From positions 62,001 through 126,000 of the forward strand of contig JASMMA010000002.1 of the NCBI GenBank assembly GCA_030748415.1: a stretch of DNA of 64,000 nt, written 5' to 3'. This DNA comes from Planctomycetota bacterium. Lineage in GTDB: Bacteria; Planctomycetota; UBA1135. Positions 46,301-55,165 of this stretch are shown piece by piece; position 1 is the stretch's first letter; each line of letters begins with the position of its first letter. A model generated the notes under the pieces. That model did no database searches. It worked only from the letters and a program-made list of their open reading frames with translations, and was not told where the DNA came from. A program made the position numbers and the translations under genes.

Positions 46301-47566
46301 TCACAAACAAGCCGAGGAGTTTTTCGCCACGGTCATTTTCATGATGAGCCAGCCGAGGGAGAGGGTGAAAAGGCCCCAGGCGGCTTCAAGGGGGCGGTTT
46401 TGGATGCTAAGGAAGAGCATGCAAAGGGAGAGGGCGACGAATGCAAGGGCTGGAAGGCTGGGGCCGCGGAAACGAATGAGACCGCAGACCGTAAGGGTCG
46501 TTGAAAACGAGAGAGTGATTCCAGTCCAAGTGAGGATGGCGTCAAAAGTTGCAGACCATAGAAGGATGAGCGCGAGGGCGGTTTGAAGGTAGATTGAAAG
46601 CTTGGGTGCCGTTTCGTTTTTGGGAGCAAGAAAAGAGGGAGCGCAACCATTCCTTGCCATTTTCGCGTAAACGCGTGGACCGAGTTGGGTCATTGCAAAA
46701 ACTGAAGTTGCAAGCGCAAGGGCAACCAAGGCTGCGGTTCCAGTCGAAAACCAAGGGATTCCGCTTTGTTGGGCTGCTTGAAGAGCAACATCTTGGTGTC
46801 CGGCTAATTTGGTAAGTGGTGCAAGTTTGAGAAAGCAGATGTTTAGGAAAACATAAAGAAGGGTAACGATTCCCGTTCCCAAAAGAAGTGCCCGTGGTAA
46901 TGACCGTTCAGGATTTTGAACTTCTTCCGCAATGTAAACAGCAGCGTTCCATCCGGAATAACTGAAGCTAACCCACATTAAAGCGACGGCCATTGCGCCC
47001 ATAGTGGGCCATGATTCGGGTGGGTTTGTAGTGCCTGGAGTTGGAAGGCCAGATGTTCCCTGAACAAGAAATAAGGAAACTCCAATAAAAGAAAGAAGGA
47101 GGATTATTTTTAGGAGAACTAAAGCAACTTGAACTCGGTTCCCGAGCTGAGTCCCTTTTGCGTGCAAAGTTGCAGCAGCCACTAAAAGAATGGATGCGGA
47201 AATTGTGGGGTCAACTTTGAAAAATGAAATAGCGTAATATCCGAAGGCACTTGCAGCTAATGCAGCGGGTGCGCTGAACCCAACAACGAGCGAGACCCAA
47301 CCCGCGAGCCAACCTGCAGTTGGATGCACGGTTTTTGATAGGAAGATGTACTCGCCACCTGATTCAGGGAATGCGCGGGCAAGTTTTCCATAGGAAAGGG
47401 CGCCGAAAGCAGCGTAGGCACCGCCAACAACCCAAATCAGAAGAATGGCACCTCGATGACCCAGGTCGGCTGCCAAGAATCCAGTCGTGGTAAAAACACC
47501 GGCCCCAATCATGCTCGCAACAACCGCTGCGGCCGCACTCATGGTGCCCAACTTCTTTTGTGTCAC
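46301..47566 (-). CDS. APC-superfamily amino-acid permease
   Basis: 421 residues, about 12 transmembrane helices. The N-terminal helix-break motif SMIGAGVFTTTGF and the GALSYGKLARAFPESGGEYIFL stretch are APC family hallmarks; the substrate is likely an amino acid taken up or exchanged across the inner membrane. The GTG at 47566 overlaps the previous stop by 4 bases (GTGA); an ATG at 47542 is the alternative. Last gene of the map-SUI1 unit. Confidence 0.88.
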   Translation of the reverse strand: MTQKKLGTMSAAAAVVASMIGAGVFTTTGFLAADLGHRGAILLIWVVGGAYAAFGALSYGKLARAFPESGGEYIFLSKTVHPTAGWLAGWVSLVVGFSAPAALAASAFGYYAISFFKVDPTISASILLVAAATLHAKGTQLGNRVQVALVLLKIILLLSFIGVSLFLVQGTSGLPTPGTTNPPESWPTMGAMAVALMWVSFSYSGWNAAVYIAEEVQNPERSLPRALLLGTGIVTLLYVFLNICFLKLAPLTKLAGHQDVALQAAQQSGIPWFSTGTAALVALALATSVFAMTQLGPRVYAKMARNGCAPSFLAPKNETAPKLSIYLQTALALILLWSATFDAILTWTGITLSFSTTLTVCGLIRFRGPSLPALAFVALSLCMLFLSIQNRPLEAAWGLFTLSLGWLIMKMTVAKNSSACL

Positions 47567-47898
47567 CCGCGCTCTCCGCGAACTTTGACACCTTCCTTTT
47601 CTAAGAGCCGAACAAGGTCCTTTCGCCGGTCTCCTTGAATAACGAGTAAGTTATCAACGAGCGACCCACCTGTGCCCAGAGCCTTTTTGAGTTCTTGAAG
47701 AGTTTTATGTTGGATAGGCTTCGGGACGTCTCTGATGGTGGTGACCACCTTATTGCCTGACCGTTTTTCAAAGGCAAGAACAACGGATTTCAGTACCGGG
47801 TCGCTTGGTGTTTTGGGCATTGGTTCTGGTTCGCCACTGCCCTCAATCCCTAACTTGGAGAAAAGGCCTGCAAAGGAGCTTTCTTCTTTTTCATTCAT
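47563..47898 (-). CDS. SUI1/eIF1-like translation factor (YciH type)
   Basis: 111 residues. The C-terminal ~75 residues (VVLAFEKRSGNKVVTTIRDVP, KALGTGGSLVDNLLVIQGDRRKDLVRLLEKEG) match the eIF1/SUI1 fold, with the conserved KKxLGTGG-like loop and GD. The N-terminus is a short acidic tail. In eukaryotes and archaea eIF1 monitors start-codon choice; bacterial YciH may do so under stress. It is coupled by ATGA overlap to map upstream and GTGA to the permease. Confidence 0.92.
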   Translation of the reverse strand: MNEKEESSFAGLFSKLGIEGSGEPEPMPKTPSDPVLKSVVLAFEKRSGNKVVTTIRDVPKPIQHKTLQELKKALGTGGSLVDNLLVIQGDRRKDLVRLLEKEGVKVRGERG

Positions 47899-48836
47899 CC
47901 TTCTAAGGGTGTGCTGGTTAGGACTTCGATGCCGTCATCAAGAATCAGGGCTGTGTGTTCTGCTTGAGAAACCATGACGCCTGCATCCGGGTCCACAAGA
48001 GGTGGGAACGCCATGACTGAACCCGTGCGAAGGAGTCTTTGAAGACTGGACTCCAAACGATCCCCTCGAAGGGCAGATGGAAAAGTGCAGCGGGCGAAGG
48101 GCAGGCCATTCATATGTTCAATCACTTCCCAAACTTCAGGGTCCACCCCTTTCATTTTGCGGGGATTCCGAAGCAGCATAAAAACTTCTGCGCGACCTTT
48201 GTCGCTGACGGTTCCTTTCCCATCAGTGGCAAAGGGCTCAATGGCAATCACCATTCCAGGTTGAAGCTCCGAATCGGAGTGGCGGTCCGGAGTGGGTGGG
48301 ATTTGAGGAGCGCAATGCACTTTCCACCGATCGACTCCATGCCCGGTTAGGTTGTAAACCGGTCGAAAACCATGCCCTTCGATGGCGGACTCGATGGCTC
48401 TGGATAGTTTAGAAACCATGACACCCGGGCCGGCAAGTTCAAGGGCACTCAATAGGGCGTCTTGCGCTGCCTGCACTAGTTTTTGAAGAGTGGGGTCTTC
48501 TCCCAGGTACTTCGTAGCTGCGTTGTCGGTGACCCAGCCATCGACCTCCACCCCAATATCAACCTTGACGACATCTCCTTCCTGATAAAGCGTGGCGTCG
48601 TTGGGGGCAGGGCAATAGTGGGCCGCGATGGCATTTCGGCTGGTCTGTGCGGGAAAGGCCGGGCCGCCGCCAGAATCTCGGATAAAAGTCTCGACCTCAT
48701 CCATGACCGCCCGCAAAGAGGCACCAGGTAGGACTTTGGAAATAGCCAACTCTCTTGCAGAACAGGCAATACGCCCAGATAACCGAAGTTTCTCAAGGGC
48801 CTCAGAATCGAGCTTATTAAGGGATTTGGTGGTCAA
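47895..48836 (-). CDS. map: Methionine aminopeptidase, type II (archaeal-like)
   Basis: 313 residues starting at TTG (48836); no ATG occurs before residue 45. The sequence follows archaeal MetAP-II: AFPAQTSRNAIAAHYCPAPND, VVKVDIGVEVDGWVTDNA (metal Asp residues), NLTGHGVDRWKVH (metal His), MVIAIEPFATDG (Glu), QAEHTALI (Glu), with the type-II helical subdomain between. It removes N-terminal Met from new proteins. Most bacteria carry type I only; whether this genome has one elsewhere is unknown. Co-operonic with a SUI1 factor. Confidence 0.88.
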   Translation of the reverse strand: MTTKSLNKLDSEALEKLRLSGRIACSARELAISKVLPGASLRAVMDEVETFIRDSGGGPAFPAQTSRNAIAAHYCPAPNDATLYQEGDVVKVDIGVEVDGWVTDNAATKYLGEDPTLQKLVQAAQDALLSALELAGPGVMVSKLSRAIESAIEGHGFRPVYNLTGHGVDRWKVHCAPQIPPTPDRHSDSELQPGMVIAIEPFATDGKGTVSDKGRAEVFMLLRNPRKMKGVDPEVWEVIEHMNGLPFARCTFPSALRGDRLESSLQRLLRTGSVMAFPPLVDPDAGVMVSQAEHTALILDDGIEVLTSTPLEG

Positions 48837-48926
48837 AACGGCAGGGGAGGGGGATTCCTTCGCTTTCTATCTTAAGGCGGGGGTGGGCTGTGGCCGACAA
48901 AGGAAGGCTCAGGGAGCAATAAACCC

Positions 48927-49865
48927 ATGATTCACATCGAAACAGGACAACGCATCGGCCAATACGAAGTGGTCGGTTTTCTCGGTCGCGGGGCCTTCGC
49001 ACAGGTATTTGCCGCCGAAGATTCTAAAGGGAAAACCATCGCTTTGAAGATTGGCGATGAAAGCGGCGGTGGCCGTTACCTTTCTCGTTTCGGCGAGGTA
49101 ACCGCCGAACGCTCACCCGAGAGAATCAGCCCAGACGAAACACCAGCTGAAGCTCTCTTCTTGGACCCCCTTGAAGGGGGACAAGCTGAGGTCCTTGACA
49201 ACCATGAAGTGGATGCTCTTCTTCGCGGCGAGGCGAACAAACTTCGCGCGGCAGAAGGCGAAGGCGTTGTGGCGCTTAGAGAACTTCTCGAAGTTAAGGG
49301 TCGCCCCATTTTGGCGATGGAACTTCTTCAAGGCGCAACTCTGCGTGAAAAAATTCGCTCTCTTGAGGGCGTAAAACTTCGTTGGCTTGTTGAGGCGGCT
49401 CGCATTGTCGAGCACCATGTTGAGTGCGGGCACTGGGATTGTCATGGGGATTTGAAACCTGAGAACTTGTTCATTACTGAGAATGACCAAGTCCGGATTT
49501 TGGATCCAGTACCTTCAAGCGACCGCGCCGACTTGCTGGTAGGAACTCCCCACTACAATCCATTCCTTCGCCACGACTCCAAGGGCGACGCGCAAGCCAT
49601 CGCCATCATGGTTTATGAGCTTCTTTGCGGCGCACTACCTTTCGACCAGGCTCCATGGGAATTTGCAGGAACCGATAAGTCCATCATCGATGCGGACGAG
49701 CGCGAAATGAGCCTTTCTTTCTTCCTGGGCTACCCACGACCTAGGGAGCTCAATCCCCGGACCCCGCGTGAGCTCGAGCAGGCCATCTACCTCGCTCTTT
49801 GTGATGAAGATTTCGGCCTGAGCGACTTCCGCCGCGCACTGGAGGACTTCCTTCTGCGTTGCTGA
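48927..49865 (+). CDS. Atypical Hanks-type Ser/Thr protein kinase
   Basis: 312 residues, no transmembrane segment. Gly loop GFLGRGAFAQVFAAED, Lys in IALKIG, and catalytic loop HGDLKPENLFI (HGD instead of HRD). The DFG motif is replaced by LDP (RILDPVP), keeping the Asp but not Phe-Gly; a ~65-residue insertion follows the Lys strand. Soluble and short, lacking PASTA or other sensors. It may be active with altered regulation or may be a pseudokinase; Lys, Glu-rich helix, catalytic Asp and Asn being present favours activity. A strong terminator follows. Confidence 0.85.
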   Translation: MIHIETGQRIGQYEVVGFLGRGAFAQVFAAEDSKGKTIALKIGDESGGGRYLSRFGEVTAERSPERISPDETPAEALFLDPLEGGQAEVLDNHEVDALLRGEANKLRAAEGEGVVALRELLEVKGRPILAMELLQGATLREKIRSLEGVKLRWLVEAARIVEHHVECGHWDCHGDLKPENLFITENDQVRILDPVPSSDRADLLVGTPHYNPFLRHDSKGDAQAIAIMVYELLCGALPFDQAPWEFAGTDKSIIDADEREMSLSFFLGYPRPRELNPRTPRELEQAIYLALCDEDFGLSDFRRALEDFLLRC

Positions 49866-49932
49866 TTCCCCAGCAAGCTTCCTTTTCCTGACCGTACATT
49901 CTCCCTGAATACTTTATCGAACATCCCCAAGC

Positions 49933-49962
49933 GGGGCCGCCTTCGGGCGGCTCCGTTTTTTT
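49933..49962 (+). terminator. Rho-independent terminator after the kinase
   Basis: Nine-pair stem GGGGCCGCC / GGCGGCTCC closing a TTCG tetraloop, followed by GTTTTTTT. It ends the kinase transcript before mqnD. Confidence 0.92.
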
Positions 49963-49990
49963 CATTGTGGCGGTAGAATGTTCGGCTGCC

Positions 49991-50845
49991 ATGTCCGAAA
50001 CCGCCGAAAAGACACTCATTCTCGCTCATAGTCCTGACCCTGATGACGCCTTCATGCACTATGCTTTGGCCAAGAATCATTTGGATACGGGCGACATTCA
50101 CTTTGACCACAAGCTTGAAGATATTGAATCCCTAAACCAGCGGGCGATGCGCGGGGAATATGAAATCACAGCGGTTTCAATCCACGCCTATGCTTTTGTT
50201 TCAGATAAGTATTGCCTCTTAAACCATGGCGCTTCAATGGGTGAAGGTTATGGACCACGAATTATTGCACGGGAAGAATTTGACCTGAGCGATTTAGAGA
50301 AAGGCAAAGGCAAGCGCCTTGCGATTCCCGGTGAATGGACATCTGCTCACCTTGCCGCGCAAATGCGTATTGGCTCTTACGATTTTGAAGTCGTTGAATT
50401 CGACCAGATTCCTTTCGCAGTTGAGCGCGGAGAATTTGATGCTGGTTTGATTATTCATGAAGGTCAACTGACCTTCCAAGACCAGGGGCTTGTTTTGCTA
50501 GAAGACTTGGGCGTTTGGTGGGGAAAAGAAACGAACGGATTGCCTTTACCCTTAGGTGGAAACACAATCCGCCGCGATTTGGGTGAAATCATTCCCCGGG
50601 TTTCCGAGTACTTGCGCGCATCTATTGCCTACGGTTTGGAGCATCGTGAAGAAGCGGTTGAATACGCCCTCCAGTTCGGTCGTAACTTAGACCTCAAGCT
50701 GGCAGACGAATTCATTGCCATGTATGTCAACGACCGCACATTAGATTACGGTGATGACGGCCGCGAATCCGTTCGCTTGTTCCTCGACCGCGCACACAAG
50801 GCTGGGCTTATTCCCGAGCCACCTCAAATCGACTTTGTGAAGTAG
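49991..50845 (+). CDS. mqnD: 1,4-dihydroxy-6-naphthoate synthase (futalosine pathway)
   Basis: 284 residues from the ATG at 49991; an in-frame GTG 24 bases upstream lies near the terminator. A periplasmic-binding-protein-like fold with HSPDPDDAFMHYAL at the N-terminus, AVSIHAYAFVSDKYCLLNHGASMG (active-site His) and GLIIHEGQLTFQDQGL are typical of MqnD, which converts cyclic dehypoxanthinylfutalosine to dihydroxynaphthoate. It implies menaquinone is made by the futalosine route; other mqn genes are elsewhere. Confidence 0.92.
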   Translation: MSETAEKTLILAHSPDPDDAFMHYALAKNHLDTGDIHFDHKLEDIESLNQRAMRGEYEITAVSIHAYAFVSDKYCLLNHGASMGEGYGPRIIAREEFDLSDLEKGKGKRLAIPGEWTSAHLAAQMRIGSYDFEVVEFDQIPFAVERGEFDAGLIIHEGQLTFQDQGLVLLEDLGVWWGKETNGLPLPLGGNTIRRDLGEIIPRVSEYLRASIAYGLEHREEAVEYALQFGRNLDLKLADEFIAMYVNDRTLDYGDDGRESVRLFLDRAHKAGLIPEPPQIDFVK

Positions 50846-50857
50846 GGTCGAACCCTA
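50843..50857. terminator. Small bidirectional hairpin between convergent genes
   Basis: TAGGGT CGA ACCCTA spans the stop codons of mqnD and the convergent FG-GAP gene. Short T runs follow on either side. It may serve both transcripts. Confidence 0.35.
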
Positions 50858-53800
50858 TTGTTCTTGCCACCAGCCAACGAACTTTTCGTGGAAGTCTTTT
50901 CCGAAGGCTTTGAGAACGGCGCCATCGGTCCATTCGGCTGAAGGTTCGAACCGACCAACAGTAATCCAGTTGGCGTCGTATTCTTTTTTGAGGTTCTTGC
51001 AGAATTTCTTCAGGCCTGTCTTGTTTTTCTCAAGCCCATAGATGGCAAAAGCGAAAGCCATGTGTGCCATTTCTTCCCGATAGGTAGTCGCACGGTAGGA
51101 GAAAAGGTCAAAAAGAGTCGGGCGCACCATTTTGACCATTGGGGGTTCGCTCCCAAATTCCACATCCGACCAATCGTATGCCTCGATGACTTCACCGGTC
51201 CCAGCGACAAACTCCTGGGCCCGTTTTCTCCACGACCCGTGAGTCCAGGAATAAACAAAGCCTCCAAGATTCCAGTTCCCATAAACCGTGCCAGACACCT
51301 TTTCTTCAAGGCCCGTTGCGATTCCTTCTTTTAACCAAAGCGGCAGTTCACCATAAGTCTTCCTGAGCCAAAGGTGGGCAATGTTGTGAAGAGCAGAAAG
51401 AGTTGGGTTGGATTCTTCCTGAGTGGACTTGTCGTCAAAGTAAGCCGTGTACGGAAGGCGTGGCAAAGTAAAGCCAACGCTTTCTTTTGCGTTCTTCAGG
51501 TAGCTTGAAATTCCTGGGACAGCTTTTGCAGCTTCATCACAAAGATGGCGGTAGTTAGAGCCTTCATTCAAAAGGAATACAGTTGGTGGGATATCGCCTT
51601 CCTCCAGGGAAAGGCGACCAAGAGCTTTTTCAAGGAAACGAATTCCAGTAGAAAGGGTTTCAAGCGTTTTTTTTGCCGAGCTTTCTTTTAAATCTGTAAT
51701 GATTCGGAAACTCCCCCTTTTATCTTGAAGGACGAGCAGTTTTTGGTTCTGGGCAACTCTTTCAATGGTTGCGATTGCAGAAGCCCGTCTAGCTCGAGGG
51801 CCTCCGTCGAGGGAAACGGACTCCCAATGTTGAATCGTCCGAGAAATAAGATTTCCGTCAAGTGCGCTTTCTAAAACGGCGACTTGTGTTGCATCATCAA
51901 TACCGCAACTTTGGTTCGGAGAGAGGAGTCGAGAACGCTTGGCGATGATTCCTCGACAAACAGTTTCTAGAACTCCTTCTGGCTGGTTGATTAGCCAAAG
52001 TCCAAAAGCCAACTGCTTATACGCGCGCGATTGTTCAAAGGGTTGGAGCAAATCTCCAAAAAGTGAAGTCAGCTCGGGTGGTGTTGCTTGAAGGAGGTCT
52101 GCCGTTTTCTCACGCCATGAGATATGGTAATCCTCGGCGATTTCTTCCCATTCCTCGCGGTTGTTGTAGCCGTAGATTCCTCCAACGAGTTCATCTTGAA
52201 GGCCGTAGCTCACAGCTTCGACCAGCCACCCAGGGAAGGCGCCGAAGCGGCGAGTGAACTCCAGGTGCACAGCAAAATGCATCAGTTGTACATCGGGCCG
52301 CTTAATAAGTTTGGTTGATTTGTCATCTCGAACAAGAGCAAAGAGAAGTTCGCGATTCAACATGTTGGGCCACATGCGACCATCTTCAACCCATTTTATT
52401 TGGTGTTCCTTTTGAAACGCTCGAAGGAGAGAATCGGCAACCTCATCTTGGCGGCGGGTTGAGCCTGCAAGAACCAAGGTCAGGGGTGGGCTTCTACGGC
52501 CTGCATCCGAAGACCCGAAGCAGGAATCTAGGCGAGCATAAGTTCGGCTTAACAAGTCAGCGGTTTCTTTGGCAAGCTGTGGCTTTACAGAGGACCAAAG
52601 AGTCCATCGTCCAAGGGGGCCCGAAACCATGTCCCACTTTTCACGATTGAAGTCAGGATCCCCTCCAAGAACATCTCCCGCTGCGGTCAAGCTAGAGGTC
52701 GCAGAAAAAGCGAGCAGGCCGCCAACGAGGTCTTGTTCATCGAGGTTGGCATCCGAGGGGGTCCAACGGAAAAAACTAATGCTTCCGTGGTTATCGCCGC
52801 CACTTCCTTTGGCTTTGGGAGAACTGAAAGCTAGGAGAGCACCCTCCTTGGAAATGTCGGGTGATGGATTAACTCCTAGAGCGTCAAGGCGATTGAGCCC
52901 GACAACAGCAGAGCCCGACTCAGCGTTTTCATAAAACCCGATAAAATTCATGAGAATAGCGCCGGACAAAGGGTCCAGGAGTACACAAGTCCCAGCATCA
53001 CCTTTGCCTGGGGCGCCTGCAAGTAAATCAGGGCCGCCACCTGAATCGCCGACATCTAATGGCGCCAAAGATGTACCAAGCCTTCCCCCTTGTTCTGTGC
53101 CCTCAATAATGCGAATCACGCTCCCGTCCTTTCCGGAGTAGATATGAACCTTCCCAGATTCGGTTTTTTCACCGGACGCAAGTGGCTCACCAATGACATA
53201 GTCTGGAACCCTGTCCCTGTTGATATCCCCAATGCTGCTTAGGGCGGCGCCGAATTGACTACCCCGATTTCCTTCGTGTTGGTAAATGACATCACCAAAA
53301 GCGCCAGAGATGACCAAGACCATTCCAGAGTTTCGGCTGCCAGCCATGAAGTCAGGGATTTGATCCCCATCTAAATCGGGAAGAGTTGCAAGAACCTCAC
53401 CCATGCGTCCGCCTCGCTTGGGACCTTCAATTTCAAAGAGTAGTTGCCGCGAGCGACCAGAGTATGCGCGGATTCCGCCACATTGCTTTCCAGCTTTGCC
53501 ACCAAGCCCAGGCGAACTCACTACAAAATCAAGACTCCCATCCCCATTCAAATCCCCTGGAACTGCGATGGCAGAACCCATCTCTTCGCCAGGAGTATCG
53601 CCTTGCATTTGGCCAAAAATGGAGGCGTTTTTTCCATTAACGAGCCAGACAGCCCCCTGCTCTGGACCTTCTGCCGAGAGGCCGGGTAGCCCAACGGCGA
53701 GGTCGTTCACTCCGTCTCCGGTTAAATCTCCGAGTTCAGCAAAACCGGTTCCCAATCTTGCGTTTTCGGTTTGGCAGGTGATGTTGAGTAATTTTTGACC

Positions 53801-54022
53801 ATCTTTACTTGAAATAATGAAGGCAGCTCCTGCGCCGTTTGCTCGGAGGCCTGCCCCAGGTGCGCCAACTAGGAGGTCGGGGAGATTGTCGCCATCGTGG
53901 TCACTCACCCGAAAAATCGTGGAGCCAAAAAAGGAACCTGGACTTGGTCCGGAAATCGAGGTGAGGGCTTCGACAGTCCCGGCTTGGGTTGTAAAGGAAA
54001 GAAGAAAGCAGAGGAAGGTCAA
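50855..54022 (-). CDS. Giant exported FG-GAP protein with two degenerate peptidase domains
   Basis: 1055 residues from a TTG at 54022; an in-frame stop lies 18 bases upstream and no ATG fits. A short hydrophobic leader (MTFLCFLLSFTTQAG) is followed by seven FG-GAP repeats to ~415 (SDHDGDNLPDLLVGAPG and others). Two gluzincin-like (DUF1570-type) domains follow. In the first, HExxH is HFAVH (582-586); in the second HNIAH (879-883). Both lack the catalytic Glu but keep the downstream Glu (WLVEAVSYGL, WLKEGIATGL). It is likely a binding or scaffold protein. Confidence 0.8.
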   Translation of the reverse strand: MTFLCFLLSFTTQAGTVEALTSISGPSPGSFFGSTIFRVSDHDGDNLPDLLVGAPGAGLRANGAGAAFIISSKDGQKLLNITCQTENARLGTGFAELGDLTGDGVNDLAVGLPGLSAEGPEQGAVWLVNGKNASIFGQMQGDTPGEEMGSAIAVPGDLNGDGSLDFVVSSPGLGGKAGKQCGGIRAYSGRSRQLLFEIEGPKRGGRMGEVLATLPDLDGDQIPDFMAGSRNSGMVLVISGAFGDVIYQHEGNRGSQFGAALSSIGDINRDRVPDYVIGEPLASGEKTESGKVHIYSGKDGSVIRIIEGTEQGGRLGTSLAPLDVGDSGGGPDLLAGAPGKGDAGTCVLLDPLSGAILMNFIGFYENAESGSAVVGLNRLDALGVNPSPDISKEGALLAFSSPKAKGSGGDNHGSISFFRWTPSDANLDEQDLVGGLLAFSATSSLTAAGDVLGGDPDFNREKWDMVSGPLGRWTLWSSVKPQLAKETADLLSRTYARLDSCFGSSDAGRRSPPLTLVLAGSTRRQDEVADSLLRAFQKEHQIKWVEDGRMWPNMLNRELLFALVRDDKSTKLIKRPDVQLMHFAVHLEFTRRFGAFPGWLVEAVSYGLQDELVGGIYGYNNREEWEEIAEDYHISWREKTADLLQATPPELTSLFGDLLQPFEQSRAYKQLAFGLWLINQPEGVLETVCRGIIAKRSRLLSPNQSCGIDDATQVAVLESALDGNLISRTIQHWESVSLDGGPRARRASAIATIERVAQNQKLLVLQDKRGSFRIITDLKESSAKKTLETLSTGIRFLEKALGRLSLEEGDIPPTVFLLNEGSNYRHLCDEAAKAVPGISSYLKNAKESVGFTLPRLPYTAYFDDKSTQEESNPTLSALHNIAHLWLRKTYGELPLWLKEGIATGLEEKVSGTVYGNWNLGGFVYSWTHGSWRKRAQEFVAGTGEVIEAYDWSDVEFGSEPPMVKMVRPTLFDLFSYRATTYREEMAHMAFAFAIYGLEKNKTGLKKFCKNLKKEYDANWITVGRFEPSAEWTDGAVLKAFGKDFHEKFVGWWQEQ

Positions 54023-54128
54023 GGGTGATGGATTTCGCTAAAAGTATGCTGAGGAAAGAGGATAGCGCAGCCAACCTTGTTGGCTTCTTCTCTTTTGTTG
54101 GGAGTTTTTCCGTGAATATCGGTTCAAA

Positions 54129-54590
54129 ATGGGTTCATGCGCCGATTGTAATGGCTGGAGTATGCCCACTCATCTAAGCGAAGATTCCCCCTCAACACCC
54201 GTCTTTCACCTCCTCCTTTCGGAGAAGTTCTTTTTGGGGAAGATTGAGCCTGCCATCCAAGCGCTTGGTTGGGAGGCCAGGACCCCTAATTGGGACGGAG
54301 ATTTGCTTGAACAGTTATCGGTTGCGGGCAGCATGGGAGTTATTCTAGATTTAGAAAGAGAGGGGAGCGATAACTTGTTGTTGGCAAAGGATTTAATGGA
54401 AAACAAACCCACAGCGGATTTGCCCATCCTCGCCTACGGATCCCATGAAAAGGTGGAGCTTCTTGAGGCTGCCAGAGCCCTGGGGCTTACCGTGGTCATT
54501 CGAAGCGAGTTTGCTGCCAACCTAGTGAGAGTCCTTATGGAGCTTGTTGGAATGTCTGGACAGCAAGAACCAGGCGATGGCGCAGCTTAA
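54129..54590 (+). CDS. Degenerate response-regulator-receiver-like protein
   Basis: 153 residues from the ATG at 54129; an ATG at 54162 is equally possible and skips a Cys-rich stretch (MGSCADCNGW). The rest shows the alternating beta-alpha pattern of a REC domain (VFHLLLSEKFFLGKIEPAIQALGW, GVILDLEREGSDNLLLAKDLM, LPILAYGSHEKVELLEAARALG, VVIRSEFAANLVRVLMELV). The acceptor position is D in LDLE, but the acidic pair and switch Lys are not clear, so phosphorylation is uncertain. Confidence 0.65.
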   Translation: MGSCADCNGWSMPTHLSEDSPSTPVFHLLLSEKFFLGKIEPAIQALGWEARTPNWDGDLLEQLSVAGSMGVILDLEREGSDNLLLAKDLMENKPTADLPILAYGSHEKVELLEAARALGLTVVIRSEFAANLVRVLMELVGMSGQQEPGDGAA

Positions 54591-54687
54591 GCGCCCGTAA
54601 GCCCTTTTAAAATAGATGGTTAGGGGCTTGTGATTTCTAGGGGTAGCCAAGAATTCCTTTTTTGGGTAAACTGCAGGACCCTTTGCT

Positions 54688-54716
54688 GGTTTCTAGGCCC
54701 CTTTTGGGCAGAAACC
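54688..54716 (+). other. Stem-loop in the leader of the Spx/ArsC-like gene
   Basis: GGTTTCT pairs with AGAAACC, with an inner GCCC/GGGC, 32 bases before the gene's ATG. No T tract follows. It could be an mRNA leader structure or the end of the preceding transcript. Confidence 0.35.
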
Positions 54717-54747
54717 TTAACCCTTAGCCCCTGGTCAGAATAAACTC

Positions 54748-55098
54748 ATGAGCCCCGTAAAGCTCTACGTCAAAGGCACCTGCAAAACTTGTCAGCGCGC
54801 TGTTTCCTACCTTGAGAAGAAAGGCATCGATTTCGAAGCCGTAGACATTCTGAAGACTCCCCCGGCCAAGAAGTTGCTTGAAAAAGCAGTGGATGCCGAA
54901 GATCCTAAAACTGCCTTCAATGCCCGCTCAAAGGGTTTTAAGGAGCAGGACATTCCTAACGCTACCTTCAAAACCAAGAAAGAGGTTGTGGATTTGCTCC
55001 GGTCGAACCCGGACATGATTCGCCGCCCACTTTTGGCTCGAGGCGAGAAAGCGATTCTCGGTTTCGATGAAGCCGATTACGCGACTTTCCTTCGCTAA
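54748..55098 (+). CDS. ArsC/Spx-family thioredoxin-fold protein (CxxC)
   Basis: 116 residues, full family length. The N-terminus KLYVKGTCKTCQRAVSYLEKKGIDFE carries CxxC (C12, C15), as in Spx/MgsR rather than the single-Cys glutaredoxin-type ArsC. RRPLLARGEKAILGF supplies the conserved Arg-Pro region. Members are arsenate reductases or redox-sensing transcription regulators; the CxxC suggests redox chemistry. A hairpin terminator follows. Confidence 0.85.
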   Translation: MSPVKLYVKGTCKTCQRAVSYLEKKGIDFEAVDILKTPPAKKLLEKAVDAEDPKTAFNARSKGFKEQDIPNATFKTKKEVVDLLRSNPDMIRRPLLARGEKAILGFDEADYATFLR

Positions 55099-55118
55099 GG
55101 ACGCTTGTTCCTGATTTT

Positions 55119-55160
55119 CGAGTCCGTTGACCTTCGGGTTGGCGGACTCGACTTCGTTTT
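55119..55160 (+). terminator. Hairpin terminator between convergent genes
   Basis: CGAGTCCG (55119-55126) pairs with CGGACTCG (55143-55150), with inner GACC TTCG GGTT; CTTCGTTTT follows. It lies 20 bases past the Spx/ArsC-like stop and can serve both directions. Confidence 0.7.
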
Positions 55161-55165
55161 GGCTA

